Source: Microcaldota archaeon (GTDB lineage Archaea; Micrarchaeota; Micrarchaeia; Anstonellales; Bilamarchaeaceae). Taken from it: 32,600 nucleotides of DNA. The translations under genes were made by a program, and so were the position numbers. Below are positions 7,340 through 15,273 of this stretch, in pieces. How positions within the stretch are numbered: the stretch's first letter is position 1; the number at the start of each line of letters is the position of its first letter. The DNA lies in assembly GCA_021823425.1 (NCBI GenBank), contig JAKANX010000001.1:4068-36667 (forward strand), in the 5' to 3' direction. Under the pieces are notes generated by a model. It did no database searches. It was not told the DNA's origin and saw only the letters and a list, made by a program, of their open reading frames with translations.

Positions 7340-7348
7340 TTATTTAAA
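7340..7348 (+). promoter_or_regulatory. TATA box for tldD-like gene
   Basis: TTATTTAAA is centred about 28 nt before the ATG at 7372, which suggests a leaderless or nearly leaderless transcript. The 90-bp gap from 7282 to 7371 holds nothing else I can identify. Confidence 0.55.
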
Positions 7349-7371
7349 CCGCGCCTGCGCAATTCTTTTCC

Positions 7372-8691
7372 ATGGACCCCGACAGCATCCTTTCCACGCT
7401 TTCAAAGCTGGGTTTCTACGCGGACGTACGCACCATTTCCGGCACTTCCTCCTCGGTTTCAAGCGAGGACGGAAGAATCACGGGAACGCAGGGCGGAGTG
7501 TCCGGAATAGGCGTGCGCGCCCTAATCGGCGGCAGTTTCGGATACGCGTGGAGCACGCGCATTTCAGATTTTCCGGATTTGCTAAAGCGCGCCGAGCGCC
7601 TCGCAAGGCTGAGCAAGGGCGACGCCTCGCTCGTTGAACTAAAGCCAGTGCAGGCCGAAACAGGAAGCCTCGCGCAGTTCCCGGACGCAGGAGAAAAGGT
7701 GGCTATGCTCAAGGAGGCAGGGAAGTTCGCGCTCTCCGAGAAATGCAGGAACGCCACGCTCTCGCTGCGCGACTCCAACCTTGAGAAGACATTCCTGAGC
7801 AGCGAGGGCGCACGCATAGTCCAGAAGGAAAGCTACGCCTATTTCGCGGCCACTTCAATAGCAAAAGAGGGCACGCAGATACAGAGAGGAATAGACAGGC
7901 TCGCCTCGCGCAAGGGATGCGTGAAAATGGATTTTTCCAAAATAGCCCAAAACGCGCGCGAGAGCGCAGAACGGCTTCTGAAGTCCGAGCCTCCGCCCAA
8001 GGGAAGGATGCCCGTGATAATGAACCCGGAAATGGCGGGCGTTTTTTCGCACGAGGCGGTCGGGCACGCGAGCGAGGGCGACAGCATAGTGGAGCGCGAG
8101 TCCGTTTTCGCCGGAAAATTGGGGCAGAAGCTCGGCAGCGAGCTGGTGAGCATAACCGACGACCCCACGTTCTCAGATTTCGGGCAGTACTTTTACGACG
8201 ACGAGGGCGCGAAGGCCGAGCCCGCCCCGATTATAGAAAAGGGGGTGCTCAAGGGCTACCTCCACTCCCGCCAGAGCGCATCCGCGCTCAATTCAAAAAC
8301 GAACGGCCACGCGCGCTCCGAAGGGTACGATTACGCGCCGATTGTGCGCATGTCCAACACCCTCTTCTCAAAAGGCAACAGCCCTGAGTCCGAGGTCTTC
8401 GGCGTAAAGGAGGGCATATACGCAATCGGGATGAAGGGCGGCAGCGTGGACATATTCAGCGGCGACTTCATGTTCGCGGCCAAGGAGGCCTACATGGTGC
8501 GCAACGGCTCCAAGGAGAAGCTGCTGCGCGACGTCACAATCAGCGGCAACATAATGGACGCGCTCGCGAACGTTGAATCCGTGGGCAAGGACTGGGGCAC
8601 GAGCCCGGGCTTCTGCGGCAAGTTCGGCCAGAGCGCTCCGGTGAGCGACGGCGGCCCGCACATCCGCGTTTCCGGGATAAAGGTAGGCTGA
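7372..8691 (+). CDS. TldD/PmbA family metalloprotease (TldD-like)
   Basis: A 439-residue TldD-type protein. In bacteria TldD pairs with TldE as a zinc protease that trims unfolded peptides and modified peptides. The diagnostic motif is HEAVGHASEGD, with H227-E228 and H232 as HExxxH metal ligands. The N-terminal domain contains GxGVRALIGGSFGYA, typical of the family, and the C-terminal beta-rich part includes the GKFGQ segment. Length is slightly short but within the family. No TldE partner is in the window; it may lie elsewhere. The methyltransferase gene starts one base after this stop codon, so the two are probably co-transcribed. Confidence 0.93.
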   Translation: MDPDSILSTLSKLGFYADVRTISGTSSSVSSEDGRITGTQGGVSGIGVRALIGGSFGYAWSTRISDFPDLLKRAERLARLSKGDASLVELKPVQAETGSLAQFPDAGEKVAMLKEAGKFALSEKCRNATLSLRDSNLEKTFLSSEGARIVQKESYAYFAATSIAKEGTQIQRGIDRLASRKGCVKMDFSKIAQNARESAERLLKSEPPPKGRMPVIMNPEMAGVFSHEAVGHASEGDSIVERESVFAGKLGQKLGSELVSITDDPTFSDFGQYFYDDEGAKAEPAPIIEKGVLKGYLHSRQSASALNSKTNGHARSEGYDYAPIVRMSNTLFSKGNSPESEVFGVKEGIYAIGMKGGSVDIFSGDFMFAAKEAYMVRNGSKEKLLRDVTISGNIMDALANVESVGKDWGTSPGFCGKFGQSAPVSDGGPHIRVSGIKVG

Positions 8692-8692
8692 A

Positions 8693-9247
8693 ATGGGAAA
8701 CTGGAACGTTTTCGATAAGTTCCTAGCAAGGCGCAGGCTCGCGCAAATCCTAATGCGCATTCCTCCGAATGCTTCGGTGTGCGACATAGGCTGCGGGCCC
8801 GGGGGCGCGCTGCTTTTTTCCATCCGCAACAGGATAAGAAAAGGGATAGGCATAGACCGCCGCGTGGATTCGGTAAAAGACGACAAGATAGAGCTTATGA
8901 ACGCGGACATAGACGGAAAGAGGCTTCCGCTTGAAGACAATAGCGTGGACTGCGTGATTTTCCTCGCCGTATTGGAGCACCTCCGCGAGCCCCAGAAAAC
9001 AATTGCGGAAATACGGCGCATACTCGCCAAAGGCGGCGTGCTGGTAATGACCACCCCTGCTCCGGCGAGCAAGCCCGTGTTGGAATCCCTATCGTCAGTT
9101 GGAATACTGGACAGGGACGAGATAATGGACCACAAGAAATACTGGAATAAGGGGGAAATAGAATCCCTCCTTCGCGCCTCCGGCTTTTCCGAAGTTGATT
9201 TCTCTTATTTCCAGTTCGGGCTCAACCAGCGCGCGGTTGCCAAATGA
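8693..9247 (+). CDS. Class I SAM-dependent methyltransferase (small)
   Basis: A 184-residue Rossmann-type methyltransferase. Motif I is CDIGCGPGGA near residue 30, the acidic residue after strand 2 is in GIGIDRR, and LEDNSVDCVIFLAVLEHLREP is the usual motif IV to post-motif IV region, followed by GGVLVMTTPAP. It resembles the ubiquinone/menaquinone-type Methyltransf_11 group, but the substrate is unknown. It starts one base after the tldD stop and lies next to the glycan cluster, so it could act on a lipid or glycan or belong with the protease. Its stop is 2 bp from the end of the convergent membrane protein. Confidence 0.85.
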   Translation: MGNWNVFDKFLARRRLAQILMRIPPNASVCDIGCGPGGALLFSIRNRIRKGIGIDRRVDSVKDDKIELMNADIDGKRLPLEDNSVDCVIFLAVLEHLREPQKTIAEIRRILAKGGVLVMTTPAPASKPVLESLSSVGILDRDEIMDHKKYWNKGEIESLLRASGFSEVDFSYFQFGLNQRAVAK

Positions 9248-9249
9248 AA

Positions 9250-11304
9250 TCATTTGAGCTTGAACAGGAAGAACGCTCCGTTGCCGCCCGTATTCTGGAA
9301 CTGCGCCGATGTTGCGTACTGGTCCAGCTTTGCCTGCACGCCCTGCGTTCCCGCGCCCTTCGCGCATGAAACGTCAAATATCATGTATTGGTAGCCGTGG
9401 GCCTTCATGAAATCCGCGACCTCGGACGCGGTCCTGTTGAACGCCGTCTTCTTGAAATTCAGGTAATCGGCGTTCCACGGCTCCGAGAGCTTGTCAAACC
9501 CGGCTATTCGGGAATCCGGGGCGCATAACGGCATAACCTTGGTGTCCGCAGGCAGGGACATGAGGGAAACGTAGCCTGCGAGCTCCTCCTGCGCGCTCCA
9601 CATCGCTCCCGGGGGCCACATAGCGGTCTGCACTGCCATGCGCGGCTCTATGCTGGTGATGTAAAGGACGACGAACACGGCAAGCGCGGCAACTATCCTG
9701 AGGGCGCCCGAAGACGAATAGACCTCGAGCTTCCCCCCTTCCTCTTTCGCCCTGTACTCGCCTTCAGCGCCCTCGCTGTTCTTGGCCTTGAAAATGATTT
9801 CATTCTCGCCTTTTTCCAAAATGGAAATCGAGGAGAGCGCCTGCTTGTTGTCCGCGCTTTTAACTCCGCCGGAGATTGCGGAAAGGCTTCCCTGCCCATC
9901 GAACAAATGCGAATAGAATCTTTTGGGCAGCCTCGTGAACGCGTATGCCGCCAGCGCGGCCGCAGGCACCGAAAGGAAAACCCAGAACCTATGCGGGAAC
10001 AGCTTGAGCGGGAGCGCGTTGCCCTCGGTTCCCAATATCCCGATTATGAAGAACACGGCGAGGAAAACCAGGGTGGAATCCCATTTCCCCTTCCTCGCGT
10101 CATTTGCAATGTAAGCGAGCGCGAGCGCGTCCAGCAGGATTATCGCAAGCCCTATTCCCGTAGCCTGGTCTATCTTGCTTGCAGCTGGCGGGAATATGTA
10201 GTCGTCCAGCCCGTACACCACCCCCCCGGACGTGTCGTCGGTGCTCCCTCCCTGCAAAAATGAGCCTGAAAACCCGATTCCGGCGAAGAACTGCTCCTTT
10301 CCGAATTTCAAATACGCGGGGCCCCAGAACACTATGAACGAAAGGATAAGCCCTGCGGCCAGCGCAATGAAAATGTTCTTCGCAACCTCCCTGTTTCCCA
10401 AAGCCGCCTTGACGACAAGGAACGAAGCCGTTATGACGCCGAAAGTGACTGCGACCGAAGGCTGGGTAACCAGCACCGCAGCGACCGAAAGGACCGCGGC
10501 AGGAAGCATCTTCGCGTCCTTTTCCAGCCGCGAGAGCATTATGAAAGAAACTAGCATGAGCATTATCGCCAGCGTCTGCGACCATATGAAATGGCTCATG
10601 AAGCCCGGTATTGAGGCGACGAACAGCGCGGCAATTGCAGCGAGCCATCCTGATTCGGGAAGCGCCTCGCGCAGCCACACGTAGAGCGCCAGCACGGCCA
10701 GCCCCGCGAGAAGGGCGTTGAAGAATTTCATCGTTGTTTGCGTGGAGTCGTTGAGCTCCCTCAGCACCCCGAGGAGGATGTCAAAGGCAGGGGGGTAGGG
10801 CTCCAAGTACCACCTGTCGAATTCCGCTATGGAAGGCGCGACCGGCCTGTGCCCAGAGAAAGTGTGCGCCACCTGGCTCACCCCGAGCGCATGCACCCAA
10901 GGGTCGTCGTCCTCCAAATAAGGGTATGAAAAAGCCCCGGAAAGCAGTATTCCGAACATGAGGACAGCTGCAAGCACGCCCACTGCGTCGCGCGCGTCCA
11001 CGTTCTCTAGCACCATTTCCCTAATTCCGCCGCTGGTTTTGGCGTGCTTCTTCTCCCCGCCCATGCGCTCCTGCTTTTCATCCACCAATTTGAGCCTCGC
11101 TGCAGCGCCTATCGCGCCGAGGGCGAGGAAAACCAGCCAATGCAGCGGAATTGAGATTACCGAAAAGAAGGTCATCGCCACAACGAGCGCGGGAAATCCG
11201 AAAAGCGGCGCCTTCCACCCCCGTTCGCCCGTTACAGCGTAGCCGTACAGATAAGCCGAAACCAGAAGCCATATGACCGAGAACAACAAATAGCCCACCC
11301 TCAT
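9250..11304 (-). CDS. Multi-pass membrane protein, putative GT-C type glycosyltransferase
   Basis: A 684-residue protein with many hydrophobic segments: two at residues about 1-70, one after a charged linker, then about seven or eight more to residue 430, and one near residue 545 before a C-terminal soluble domain. After the third segment comes YLEDDDPWVHA, an acidic first-loop motif as in GT-C enzymes such as oligosaccharyltransferases, where the Asp residues bind metal and substrate. GT-C enzymes use lipid-phosphate sugar donors on the outer membrane face. A soluble insert lies at about residues 460-540. The GT2 gene starts divergently 60 bp away, consistent with a dolichol-linked pathway. 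The exact reaction is unknown, and it may simply be a GT-C-like protein. Confidence 0.72.
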   Translation of the reverse strand: MRVGYLLFSVIWLLVSAYLYGYAVTGERGWKAPLFGFPALVVAMTFFSVISIPLHWLVFLALGAIGAAARLKLVDEKQERMGGEKKHAKTSGGIREMVLENVDARDAVGVLAAVLMFGILLSGAFSYPYLEDDDPWVHALGVSQVAHTFSGHRPVAPSIAEFDRWYLEPYPPAFDILLGVLRELNDSTQTTMKFFNALLAGLAVLALYVWLREALPESGWLAAIAALFVASIPGFMSHFIWSQTLAIMLMLVSFIMLSRLEKDAKMLPAAVLSVAAVLVTQPSVAVTFGVITASFLVVKAALGNREVAKNIFIALAAGLILSFIVFWGPAYLKFGKEQFFAGIGFSGSFLQGGSTDDTSGGVVYGLDDYIFPPAASKIDQATGIGLAIILLDALALAYIANDARKGKWDSTLVFLAVFFIIGILGTEGNALPLKLFPHRFWVFLSVPAAALAAYAFTRLPKRFYSHLFDGQGSLSAISGGVKSADNKQALSSISILEKGENEIIFKAKNSEGAEGEYRAKEEGGKLEVYSSSGALRIVAALAVFVVLYITSIEPRMAVQTAMWPPGAMWSAQEELAGYVSLMSLPADTKVMPLCAPDSRIAGFDKLSEPWNADYLNFKKTAFNRTASEVADFMKAHGYQYMIFDVSCAKGAGTQGVQAKLDQYATSAQFQNTGGNGAFFLFKLK

Positions 11305-11364
11305 TCAGATATCAATCAAAAGTATTAAAAATCGTCGTCGCCAACCCTTCCTAAGGTATTCTTC

Positions 11365-12024
11365 ATGTCAATAGCAATACTCCTGCCCACGCTTAACGAG
11401 GAGGAGGGCATCGGCGGGATGATAGACAAGGTTCGGGAGGTTTCCAAGGGCGAGTGGAACGTCTACGTGGTGGACAGCGGCAGCACGGACAAGACCGTGG
11501 AAATCGCCAAGGCGAGGAAGGCGAACCTCATACATCTGGAGAAGAGGGGCAAGGGAATAGCCGTGAAAAAGGCGTTCTCCGCGATTTCCGAGGACTTTTT
11601 GGTGCTAATTGACGCGGACATGAGCTATTCGCCCGAGGACATAAACTGGGTGCTCGGCCAGCTGAAGGCGTGCGACGTGGTGCTAGGCAGCAGGTTCCGC
11701 GGCCACATAGAGAAGGGCGCGATAAGCGGCATGAACATCTTCGGCAACTCCGCGCTCACGGCGATGGCGAACGCGCTCTACGGCAAATCCGTCTCAGATG
11801 TGTGCACGGGGATGTGGGGCTTCACGAAAAAGGCGTACAAGTCCATGGAAATAGACGCCCCGCACTTTGAATTGGAGGTCAATTTCTTCACCCAAGCTGC
11901 AAAGCTGGGGCTCAAGCTCTGCGAAGTCCCCATTTCCTACCAGAAGCGCGCCGGAACGTCAAAGCTGGGGATAGGCGACGGGTTCAAGATAGGTACTTAC
12001 CTCATAACCCACAAGCTCAAGTGA
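11365..12024 (+). CDS. GT2-family glycosyltransferase, dolichyl-phosphate sugar synthase-like
   Basis: A 219-residue GT-A fold enzyme without membrane segments. N-terminal LLPTLNEEEGIGGMI and VVDSGSTDKT are standard GT2 motifs, and LIDADMSYSPED supplies the DxD metal-binding motif. The length and GSRFRGHIEKGAISG region resemble dolichyl-phosphate mannose or glucose synthases, which charge polyprenyl phosphate with a sugar from a nucleotide donor on the cytoplasmic face. The divergent GT-C-like protein would be a logical user of such donors. A short leader is likely: AAGGT at 11354-11358 can act as ribosome site and an AT-rich ATTAAAAAT lies at 11320-11328. Downstream epimerase follows after 4 bp. 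Confidence 0.85.
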   Translation: MSIAILLPTLNEEEGIGGMIDKVREVSKGEWNVYVVDSGSTDKTVEIAKARKANLIHLEKRGKGIAVKKAFSAISEDFLVLIDADMSYSPEDINWVLGQLKACDVVLGSRFRGHIEKGAISGMNIFGNSALTAMANALYGKSVSDVCTGMWGFTKKAYKSMEIDAPHFELEVNFFTQAAKLGLKLCEVPISYQKRAGTSKLGIGDGFKIGTYLITHKLK

Positions 12025-12028
12025 TTGC

Positions 12029-12943
12029 ATGGACGTTTTGGTAACAGGGGGCGCCGGATTCATAGGCAGCCACCTCACAGAGTCGCTCCTTGCAGCGGGC
12101 CACCGCGTGACCGTGCTTGATTCATTTGCGAATTCCAAAAGGGAGAGCGTGCCCAAGGGCGCGAAGCTCGTTGAATGGGACGTTTCCAGCGCGCCGGAGC
12201 CCGGAATGCTGGACGGAATTGAAACCGTGTTCCACCTCGCGGCTGACCCTGACGTGAAAGGGAGCGCGCTCCGGCCGAGGGAGAATTTCGTCATAAACGC
12301 AGCCGGGACGTTCAACATGCTCGAAGCGTGCAGAAAATCAGGCGTGAAAAGCTTCGTTTTCACCTCCTCCTCGGTTGTTTACGGCGAGGCCAAGGTGCAG
12401 CCCACCCCGGAGGATTATCCCCCCTCGCCGATTAGCAACTACGCCGCGGGAAAGCTCGCGGGCGAGGCGTACTGCATGAGCTACAGCCACACCTACGGAA
12501 TCAAATCCACGGTTTTGCGCCTCGCCAACATATTCGGGGAACGCAGCACGCACGGCGTGATGTTCGACTTCTACAAAAAGCTCAAAGAACGGCCTTCAAG
12601 GCTCGAAATTCTGGGAAACGGGAAGCAGAGCAAGTCCTACCTCCACGTTTCTGATTGCGTCTCCGGAATGCTCGTTGCCTTTGAAATGCAGAAATCGCAA
12701 TCCGTCGTATTCAACATAGGAAGCAAGGAGAAGCACACCGTGGACGAAATCGCCCAAACGCTCTCCCTTGAGCTGGGCTGCTCGCCCCAGCTCGTGCACC
12801 AAGGGGGAGCGCGCGGCTGGGCAGGGGACGTGCCGGAAATGCTCCTTTCCACCTCTAAGCTAGAATCCCTCGGCTGGAAGCCGAAAATAGCGTTCGGGGA
12901 GGGCGTGAGGCGCTACGCCGCATGGCTTAAAAAGCATTATTAG
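12029..12943 (+). CDS. NAD-dependent nucleotide-sugar epimerase/dehydratase (extended SDR)
   Basis: A 304-residue extended short-chain dehydrogenase. GGAGFIGSH at residues 7-15 is the NAD-binding glycine motif, FTSSSVVYGE carries the catalytic Ser/Thr region, and YAAGK is the catalytic YxxxK. The C-terminal segment includes YLHVSDCVSGM, which binds the sugar nucleotide. The best family fit is the UDP-glucose 4-epimerase-like group; the actual sugar is not readable. It starts 4 bp after the GT2 gene and is followed by the tRNA region. Confidence 0.88.
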   Translation: MDVLVTGGAGFIGSHLTESLLAAGHRVTVLDSFANSKRESVPKGAKLVEWDVSSAPEPGMLDGIETVFHLAADPDVKGSALRPRENFVINAAGTFNMLEACRKSGVKSFVFTSSSVVYGEAKVQPTPEDYPPSPISNYAAGKLAGEAYCMSYSHTYGIKSTVLRLANIFGERSTHGVMFDFYKKLKERPSRLEILGNGKQSKSYLHVSDCVSGMLVAFEMQKSQSVVFNIGSKEKHTVDEIAQTLSLELGCSPQLVHQGGARGWAGDVPEMLLSTSKLESLGWKPKIAFGEGVRRYAAWLKKHY

Positions 12944-12960
12944 GCTATATCTAACTGCAA

Positions 12961-13021
12961 TTCCGTTTCCAGTTTCGGGTTTCCGGTTTTGGCCGCGGAA
13001 CCCGGAACGCGCAACGCAAAA
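12961..13021. repeat. Palindromic repeat family, copy 2
   Basis: The core GTTTCGGGTT is at 12972-12981. Imperfect inverted arms CGGGTTTCCG (12977-12986) and CGGAACCCG (12996-13004) could form a hairpin. CCAGTTTCGGGTT is shared with copy 4 inside gatE, and CGGTTTTG with copy 1. It occupies most of the gap between the epimerase gene and the tRNA. Confidence 0.6.
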
Positions 13022-13029
13022 CGCCCATC

Positions 13030-13102
13030 GGGCCCGTAGTCGAATGGCTAAGACGCTACTCTCACACAGTAGAGATTCGCGGTTCAATCCCGCGCGGGCC
13101 CA
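13030..13102 (+). tRNA. tRNA-Val(CAC)
   Basis: A full 73-nt cloverleaf can be drawn. The acceptor stem is GGGCCCG (13030-13036) with CGGGCCC (13095-13101) and discriminator A. The D arm is GTC/GAC. The anticodon stem is CTACT (13056-13060) with AGTAG (13068-13072) and the seven-base loop CTCACAC. The T arm is CGCGG/CCGCG with loop TTCAATC. The anticodon CAC at 13063-13065 reads the valine codon GUG. There is no intron and no encoded CCA. Palindromic repeats lie on both sides. Confidence 0.95.
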
Positions 13103-13120
13103 AGTATTCATAACCTGGCC

Positions 13121-13183
13121 GTTTCCGGTTTCCTGTTTCGGGTTTCGCAACTGAAAACGGTCTTGCTCAGGAAAACCGGAAAC
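13121..13183. repeat. Palindromic repeat family, copy 3
   Basis: Near-perfect inverted arms GTTTCCGGTTTCCTG (13121-13135) and CAGGAAAACCGGAAAC (13168-13183, one extra A) enclose a loop containing the family core GTTTCGGGTT (13135-13144). It lies 18 bp after the tRNA and 23 bp before the next epimerase gene's start codon. Confidence 0.65.
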
Positions 13184-13206
13184 CACAAACTTTAACGGTG
13201 ATTACC

Positions 13207-14115
13207 ATGAACATTCTCGTAACCGGGGGCGCGGGCTTCATAGGCTCGAACCTCACGGCAGCGCTTCTAAAAGAGGGCCACCACGTCACGGTGCTGGACA
13301 ACTTCCACTCCGGAAGCGAGCAGAACCTGGAAACCCTGAACGTGAAACTCGTACGGGGCGGCGCAGGCGACTTGGACCATTTGGACGTGGGAAAAGTGGA
13401 AGCCATTTTCCACCAAGGCGTCTATTCCTCCTCGCCCATGTACAAGGAGAACCCCCGCCTCGTCGCAAAGGCCATCGACGACTTCATAGTGCTGCTGGAA
13501 TTCGCGAAAAAGCACAGCGCGCCGGTCGTGTTCGCGTCCACCTCGTCCATGTACAACGGCATCGCCCCCCCGCACAAGGAGGACATAATCCCGAAAGTGA
13601 CCGACTTCTATACTGAAGCGAGGATTGAGATGGAGCGCATGGCCGAGCTCTACCACAAGCTTTACGGCATGAAGATAATCGGGCTGCGCTATTTCTCCGT
13701 CTACGGCCCGCACGAGAGGAGCAAGGGCAAGTACGCCAACCTCGTTTCCCAGTTCATCTGGTCCATGGTGAAAGGGGAGGCGCCCGTGATTTACGGCGAC
13801 GGCTCCCAGACGCGGGACTTCACCTACGTTGACGACATAGTGCGCGCGAACATGATGGCCATGAAATCCAATGTGAAATACGGGATGTTCAACGCGGGCA
13901 CCGGAAGGACATACACCCTGAACCAGCTCGTGGAAATGCTGAACAGGCAGATGGGCACCTCCATTAAGCCGCAGTACATAGAGAACAAGATAAAGAACTA
14001 CGTGCAGGCGACGCTCGCGGATACGTCAAAGGCAAAGGCAGAAATCGGCTTTGAGGCCCAAATCACTCTTGAGCAGGGCATAGGCAAGCTCGTGGCCCTT
14101 GAGAAAGGGAAATGA
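13207..14115 (+). CDS. NAD-dependent nucleotide-sugar epimerase (extended SDR, YTEAR variant)
   Basis: A 302-residue extended SDR. GGAGFIGSN is the NAD-binding motif and FASTSSMYNG the Ser/Thr catalytic region. The catalytic YxxxK is expected at FYTEARIEME, but the lysine position holds arginine (YTEAR). YGDGSQTRDFTYVDDIV is the sugar-nucleotide-binding region of GalE-like and heptose-epimerase-like enzymes. The substrate is unknown. The start is ATG 13207, preceded by GGTGAT at 13197-13202; a GTG at 13198 is in frame but overlaps that site. Its stop overlaps the start of the first GT4 gene by 4 bp, so the two are translationally coupled. Confidence 0.87.
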   Translation: MNILVTGGAGFIGSNLTAALLKEGHHVTVLDNFHSGSEQNLETLNVKLVRGGAGDLDHLDVGKVEAIFHQGVYSSSPMYKENPRLVAKAIDDFIVLLEFAKKHSAPVVFASTSSMYNGIAPPHKEDIIPKVTDFYTEARIEMERMAELYHKLYGMKIIGLRYFSVYGPHERSKGKYANLVSQFIWSMVKGEAPVIYGDGSQTRDFTYVDDIVRANMMAMKSNVKYGMFNAGTGRTYTLNQLVEMLNRQMGTSIKPQYIENKIKNYVQATLADTSKAKAEIGFEAQITLEQGIGKLVALEKGK

Positions 14116-15272
14116 TGGACCTCATCATAACCTACCCCTTCATAGTCCAGAAAGGGGGCGCGGACAGGCTTCTATTGGAAATAGCCAAGAAGTTCGATCC
14201 CGTGATTCTTACGTCTTATCACAAGAAGAACTCGTCTTTCCTGGAGCTCGAGGAATTCGACATCCGCCAAATCAAGAGGCCGCTTTTCGAGAGCTCGCTC
14301 TTCATGATACGCGACGACGTGAAGCGCAACCTCATACTCTCCGGGATGAAATACTACGACTACAAGATAAAGGAGGACTACGACGCGATTTGCGCGTTCC
14401 TTCCGGGCCACTGGATAAGGAACAAGAACGAGCGCGTGTGCTGGTACTTCCTCGGGCCTTTACGGACGGCGTTCGATCTTTACGAGGAAAAGGTTTCCAG
14501 GCTCCCGGTCCATAAGCGCTTGCCCATGGACGCGGCCCTCAGCGTCTATCGGCACATGGAAAAGCAGATATGCCCGAAAATAGAGAAGACCGTTTCAGGC
14601 TCCCCTTACATAAACGTGCGCGACTCCGAATTCATACGCAAATACATACAAAAACCGCTGGACACAATCATTCCTCCTGCGGTGGACCACAAGGAGTTCA
14701 GGAACGAGGGCTACGGGAAGTATTTCTTCTACCCCTCGCGCGTTGTCCCGGAAAAGAGGTTCGAGTACGCGATAGACGCGTTCCGCGAATTCAGCAAAAA
14801 AGAGAATGGCTGGAAGCTCGTGCTCTCCGGTTTCCTGCTGGACCGGCCCCGCGAGCGCGCGTACGCGGAAAAGCTCAAGGAGCGCGCGCAGGGCCTTGAC
14901 GTTGAATTCCATTTCAGCCCCCCTGACAAGGAGCTCAAGTCCCTTTACGCCAACTGCCACGCGGTCCTGTTCTGCGCGGTGAACGAGGACTGGGGCTTCA
15001 TACCCTTGGAAGCGATGGCTGCGGAGAAGCCCTGCATATCCGTGAACGAGGGCGGCCCCGTATATTCCATCATTGACGGAAAAACAGGATTCCTAGTGAA
15101 CTCAACCGAGGAAATGGCGCAGAAGATGCTCTACCTCGCCCAGCACCCCGGCGAGAACGAGAAAATGGGCAAGGCGGGCAGGAAAAGGGTGCTGGAGAAC
15201 TACACGTGGGACGTGTTCGCGGACAGGATGAAAACCGCGTTCCGGGAGGCCGCGAAGGGAAGGGATTTCTGA
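14112..15272 (+). CDS. GT4-family glycosyltransferase, paralog 1
   Basis: A 386-residue retaining GT-B glycosyltransferase (group 1). The N-terminal domain begins MDLIITYPFIVQKGGADRLL, with the early glycines of the acceptor domain. The C-terminal domain shows YPSRVVPEKRFEYAI and EDWGFIPLE, the E-x7-E nucleotide-sugar motif of GT4, followed by KPCISVNEGGP. It transfers a sugar from a nucleotide donor in the cytoplasm. Two close paralogs lie at 15274 and 18348; all share NERVCWY and the same order of motifs. The start overlaps the epimerase stop. ATG 14115 is an alternative that matches the paralogs' MD starts better. Two of the rare GATC sites fall in this gene. Confidence 0.9.
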   Translation: MMDLIITYPFIVQKGGADRLLLEIAKKFDPVILTSYHKKNSSFLELEEFDIRQIKRPLFESSLFMIRDDVKRNLILSGMKYYDYKIKEDYDAICAFLPGHWIRNKNERVCWYFLGPLRTAFDLYEEKVSRLPVHKRLPMDAALSVYRHMEKQICPKIEKTVSGSPYINVRDSEFIRKYIQKPLDTIIPPAVDHKEFRNEGYGKYFFYPSRVVPEKRFEYAIDAFREFSKKENGWKLVLSGFLLDRPRERAYAEKLKERAQGLDVEFHFSPPDKELKSLYANCHAVLFCAVNEDWGFIPLEAMAAEKPCISVNEGGPVYSIIDGKTGFLVNSTEEMAQKMLYLAQHPGENEKMGKAGRKRVLENYTWDVFADRMKTAFREAAKGRDF

Positions 15273-15273
15273 A

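Noticed and set aside
12961..13183. CRISPR-like array around the tRNA
   Set aside because: The two repeats differ in length and sequence outside a short core, and the spacer between them is a tRNA gene.
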